Under the pieces are notes generated by a model. It did no database searches and was not told the DNA's origin. It worked only from the letters and a program-made list of their open reading frames with translations. Shown here piece by piece: positions 18,017 through 21,938 of a stretch of 21,938 bases of DNA. The first letter of the stretch is position 1; every line of letters begins with the position of its first letter. The stretch spans positions 549,571 through 571,508 of the forward strand of contig NW_022985443.1 of assembly GCF_010093595.1 (NCBI RefSeq), read 5' to 3'. The position numbers and the translations under genes were made by a program. The DNA is from Mytilinidion resinicola. Lineage: Eukaryota; Ascomycota; Dothideomycetes; Mytilinidiales; Mytilinidiaceae.

Positions 18017-21000
18017 TATATAATAAGGTTATACTATCTACTATATATAGGAAAGGAATATATAAAAGCCTATATATACGTTAATAAACAACTAAATATT
18101 AATAAGTAGTCGGTTATATACTACTTACTAGATCTTAACACCCTCTCCCTTTACGCAGAAGAAGAGAGGATTTATATTTATAATATTTATAACCCGAACC
18201 CTAACAGTATTATATAGGAACTACTCCTACTGCTAAATAATACTAAAGCGGAATATATTCTTATTAGAAATATAAACCTATACTATCTGCTATAGGAAGG
18301 AGTTTAAGTTATATAAATTAAGGAGTAAGCAGAGGAGCTCCTCTATATTACTCGCGAAGCAGGCATAAACCTAGCTACAGAGGAAGGGCTAGAAATATAG
18401 GTAAAAGAAATATTATAGTCTATAATTAACCTTATATTTATAATAGGGTAGCTAATAAAATAAATAATTTCCTCTATAGTATAAGAGGAATAGAACTGCA
18501 ACTCTAATCACCGGCCTATATATACGGAGTTTAATATTTTACTACTAAAGGCAGCTAAACCCCTACAGCGTAGGCTATAAAAGGATATAGTATAGAAAAA
18601 AGTATAAAAGAACCTAGTAATACGGCTAGATAAGCTAGAAACTTGGAATAATTTATAGAAGATAGAGGAAAATCTTAATATATTTATATACCGCCTATAT
18701 AAGTATATATAAGCTATAATAAATAAAACTATACTACTTATAAAGCCGTTAAAATAAGTATTACCTGCGTGGTTAATAGAGTATACTAAGGAAGTGCGGG
18801 AGATAAGGCGGGCCTATAGAACCTAGTACTTATTAAAAATAGTAAAGAACTAGATTTTATACAGAGTATAGTATAATAGAAAAAAAAGGGCTATATATAA
18901 AAAAAGTATAAAAGTATAGCACTATATAGTAGATAAGATTATATCGGATCCGAAAGGCGTATAGAAGCTAGCTAAATAGGGCAGAACTATTAGAAAGAAA
19001 CCACGGCCACCGCCTTAATTTCCCTTTTTTTTACGGCCTAATAACGCAACGCTTTATATAGATAATAAGACTAAGGCCTAAATACTTACGGAATAGTTTT
19101 TCCTACCTTTTATAGAGGCAAACCTCTCTAATATTAAAAAATACTAATACCTAGAGCTATATAAGTTCTTATAAAATATTATAGTAGAAAATATCCTTTC
19201 TGCGCTAATAGGAATAGCCCTGGATAAAGCCCCGGGTATTATAAAGATAACTAACAGAATTCTTAAAAAATATAAAATGCAGCTAGTACTAATATTAGCT
19301 AAGTTCTTTACTAGGTGCGTGTATATAGGGTACTACCTATAGCTATATAAAGAATTAATTACTATAGTACTATATAAGCCTTAGAAAGCGTTTTATAATA
19401 TAGTAAAGTTATATAGGCTAATTATACTGCTGGAAATAGTAGGTAAGCTACTTAAATATATTATAGCACGAAAACTATCTAAAATAGTAGAGGAGAAAAG
19501 CATGCTCCTACTAAGCTAAATAGGCGTAAGGCCCGAACAATTTATATAGATAGTACTAGAACTTTTTATAGAATAAATATAAACTATATAGAAGGGCAAC
19601 TTTTACTTTATTATCTTTTTTCTTAGCCTGGATATTTTAGGGGCCTTTAATAGAGTATTTTATAAGAAAATAATATATAACCTATAGGTCTAATATATAC
19701 CGGAATAGATAGTTTAATTTATAGAATTATTTCTATAGAACCGAACTATAAAACTCTCTATTAGAAAATATATTGCTAAAACTATTCTAGTTAATACAGG
19801 CATACTATAAGAATTCTTACTTTCGCTAATCCTTTTCTTATTCTTTATAAGCACGCTCCTGCCGGTACTATAAAAAGGTAATATAACAGCCTATAGGTTT
19901 ATAAACAATACTAATATCCTTATATTTAGTAGAAGCACGGAAAAAAACTGCAGGGCAATTAAAAGTGCGCACGTATAGTATATAGAGTGGGCAAAAAAGC
20001 ATAGTATAGTATTCGCCCTAGATAAGTATTACCTTATATATTTCACGAGGCGCCGTTTAAATACGGTAAATATAAAGGCTATAGTAAACATCTAGAGCTT
20101 TATAAAGGGCCTAATTATAGAGCTTTATATACTTAAAGTTTAGGTAAACTCTAAACTTAAATAGGGCCTATATATATATATTATAAAGGAAAAGGCTATA
20201 GTATAGATAGAAGCCCTTATACGGCTAATAGTATTAATATAGGGCGCAAGCTTCTAAAAAGTATAGTATATATACTTAGCAGTTATTAGGCCGGTTCTTA
20301 TATATAGGTGTACTACCTAGTTTCCAACGCTAGGTATAAAGAAATAAATTAGCAAAGTAAAAATTAAATAACTTAAAACGGCCTAGAACTACTTCCTCTA
20401 TACTATTACAGGGGCGTATAAAATAATAGATATTAAGACGCTTAAATATAAAACCTTTTGCCTTTTTCTAAGGCTTAAGCTAGAGGAACTTATAGTAGCG
20501 TATATAGACTGCACGCGCGCAGGCTAGGCTAAAAAGTATATTAAAACTATATACTATACTATTAGAGACACTATTAGAAGATACTATAAGCCTAGGAAAA
20601 CGCCTAAATATAAGCTAAGCCGGCGTAATATACTAAAAAGGCTTACGGTTAAAGCTATAGCACTAGCCCTAAGGTATAAAGGGCAGTTAGACAACTTATA
20701 TAAGCTTTTAAAATAAGGAGTAATATAGGAAGCGTATAAGGAAAAGTAGAGGAATAAATAAAAGGCCTATAGAAAGAAATAAAGGGGCCCTTTTATACCG
20801 GCTCTTAATATAAAATAGAATAAAAATTAGGTAACTAAATACTATAAGCTTATAAAAGTAAAAAGCTTAATTATTACGCTTTTATAAACGGAATATATAG
20901 GGCTTAATATATACCTATACTGTATAAAAGTGCCTAATTACCCTTTACCTGCGTGCCCCTATAGGTATATACTATAGTCTCTAAAGTATATAGTAATATA

Positions 21001-21655
21001 CTATAAATAACACCGTAATAGCAGAAGTAATATATTTTTTAAGGCTAGAATAAAAATATATATACAGCTATATAAAAACTATAAGGGAAATAAGGCCGTT
21101 TTATAATAGTTCCTGTACTAAATAGACCTTTTACCCTACTTTTCTATAGCTAAAAAAATAGCAACGGAAAAGCTAGCTATACAGCTAGCCGACTTATATA
21201 GCTACGCCCTAAAAATAGAACTATATACACGCACGTATATTATATAACTATAGGCACGCCTATAATAGAGTAACCCTTCTAATTTCCTATTATCCTTTAA
21301 TTTAATACCTTGGCTTTTAAGAAAAAGGGCACGCGCGTATAGTAAGGGCACGCGCGCCCTAACGCGGATTCTAGACCTTACTAACCTTTTAGATACTATA
21401 TAACCCTAGAACCTAGGGCCTATAAATACCGGATTAATCCTAGAAAATATATTAAAATAGCTTACTCTATAGTAATACTTATAGAGCTGCCACGTGTTCC
21501 TTATAGCCGCGTAGAAATAAAAGGAATATAAGGCGTTATATACTATAGAAAATAAGGTTTTTACCTAACTACTATAGAGCGAACAGTTTCCCCTTATAAA
21601 TAAAACCTAGATAGCACTGCCGTATAAACCCTAATAGGAGCTAAATCGGCCTAAT
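17852..21655 (+). pseudogene. LINE ORF2: endonuclease and reverse transcriptase relic
   Basis: One frame is preserved throughout. It begins NNLTII.YNVYKN (17852), the usual endonuclease N-terminus with Gln now TAG. IYNPNPNS is at 18185-18208; LIRNINLYY (18263-18289) corresponds to the LIGDFNLHH block; CNSNHRP (18497-18517) is CDSDHRP with Asp changed to Asn. In the reverse transcriptase, DKAPG is at 19223-19237, LDILGAFNRV (motif A, second Asp to Asn) at 19628-19657, motif B (GIPQGSPLS-like, now with a TAA) near 19800, and FINNTN, the catalytic FxDD with both Asp lost, from 19898. RPVLIYRCTT lies near 20288-20320. A CPCG-H-C zinc motif at about 20954-21010 has Cys and His turned to Tyr. No frameshift is needed across these points, though dozens of stops occur. 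Catalytic residues are destroyed, so it is dead. Confidence 0.85.
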
Positions 21656-21662
21656 AGAACCT

Positions 21663-21690
21663 AATAATAAATAATAATATTATTATTATT
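21663..21690. repeat. AAT/ATT trinucleotide tract at the block border
   Basis: AATAATAAATAATAAT followed by ATTATTATTATT forms a simple, partly self-complementary tract exactly where the AT-rich block ends. It fits a LINE 3' tail. Confidence 0.6.
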
Positions 21691-21694
21691 AAAT

Positions 21695-21938
21695 TCTATT
21701 ACGCTGGTGTAGCTCCCGTTAGGGTCCATACAGCTGTTCTATCTAGGCTAGTTTACAAGGAGAAACCGTTTGCTACCATGCAGCGTTCGGATGAAAACCC
21801 CGTCCTCTGCGGTGTATAGCGCTGAGCGCTCTTCTCGTTGTTGTATAGCTATTGGGGACACGTGGTAGATCTATCAAGTCCACCACGGAATAAGCCATCG
21901 TGATGCGTCTTCCTAAATCTGTCCGGGTTTTGCAGTCC
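21695..21938. other. Right flank with normal composition, no gene seen
   Basis: Base composition returns to normal within a few bases of the trinucleotide tract. Only short open frames occur. It is probably unique or differently derived DNA into which the LINE inserted. Confidence 0.5.

Larger units (their letters stand above)
14171..21690. repeat. RIP-degraded AT-rich transposon block
   Basis: Sequence becomes very AT-rich just after the DUF3435 stop and stays so until about 21690. TpA dinucleotides dominate, CpA and TpG are scarce, and every frame is crowded with TAG, TAA and TAT codons. This is the signature of RIP on repeated DNA. The left part (14171-17201) contains inverted repeats but no protein I can name; the right part is a LINE. 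GC-rich patches survive near 15645-15690 and 17110-17145. Confidence 0.85.
17202..21690 (+). mobile_element. LINE (non-LTR) retrotransposon, RIP-degraded
   Basis: An APE-type non-LTR element lies on the plus strand: an endonuclease, a reverse transcriptase and a C-terminal zinc-motif relic appear in order in one frame. A run of AAT/TAA-type trinucleotides (about 21663-21690) ends the AT-rich block and is probably the 3' tail, similar to the (TAA)n tails of I-type LINEs. The left boundary is not resolved. The first ORF should lie before about 17850, but I see only a protein-like stretch (SPPNLRDLTD near 17610-17640). Clade is not assigned; Tad1- or I-like are candidates. Confidence 0.75.

Overview
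The window looks like nuclear DNA of a filamentous ascomycete (Pezizomycotina, possibly Dothideomycetes). The evidence is short GT..AG introns with CTRAC-type branch sites, an intron-bearing Pol III tRNA gene, a DUF3435 gene, and a long stretch in which C-to-T and G-to-A changes have filled every frame with TA-rich stop codons. That pattern is the mark of repeat-induced point mutation (RIP).

Layout. 1-1040: short tandem repeats, then the N-terminal part of a RIP-mutated hAT-like transposase (minus strand). 1300-1450: clustered TTGATTGAT repeats that probably form the transposon end; the readable part of a decayed patatin-like phospholipase gene (1412-2460, minus) stops inside them. 2529-3513: a second decayed minus-strand helical relic, possibly the 5' half of the same gene. 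3557-5161: an intact single-exon flavin-dependent monooxygenase (minus). 6842-7111: a small Ala/Lys-rich protein with a TATA box and a 5'UTR intron (minus). 7350-9500: no gene I recognise. 9523-9857 and 10141-10675: two small minus-strand genes, each broken by an apparent frameshift. 10951-11229: a 279-bp MITE with 29-bp terminal inverted repeats and TA target duplications. 11280-11373: a tRNA-Ala(AGC) gene with a 22-nt intron (minus).

11858-14170: a DUF3435 tyrosine recombinase gene of the Starship 'captain' superfamily (plus). I resolve five exons whose splice junctions are all in phase. Only two in-frame stops, both explicable as C-to-T changes, break it. Its 3' end grades into a 7.5-kb RIP-degraded block (14171-about 21690). 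That block holds a 1.84-kb unit bounded by inverted repeats, a nested smaller inverted repeat, a 35-bp tandem repeat, and a LINE retrotransposon. The LINE second ORF (endonuclease, reverse transcriptase, C-terminal zinc motif) can still be followed in one unbroken frame for over 3 kb despite dozens of stop codons. Ordinary sequence resumes after about 21695.

Only the monooxygenase, the small Ala-rich gene and probably the tRNA look intact. The rest reads as a repeat-rich, gene-decaying compartment. The most interesting element is the captain-like recombinase next to a tRNA gene, a MITE and a dense RIP-degraded transposon nest, which could be the 5' edge of a dead Starship.
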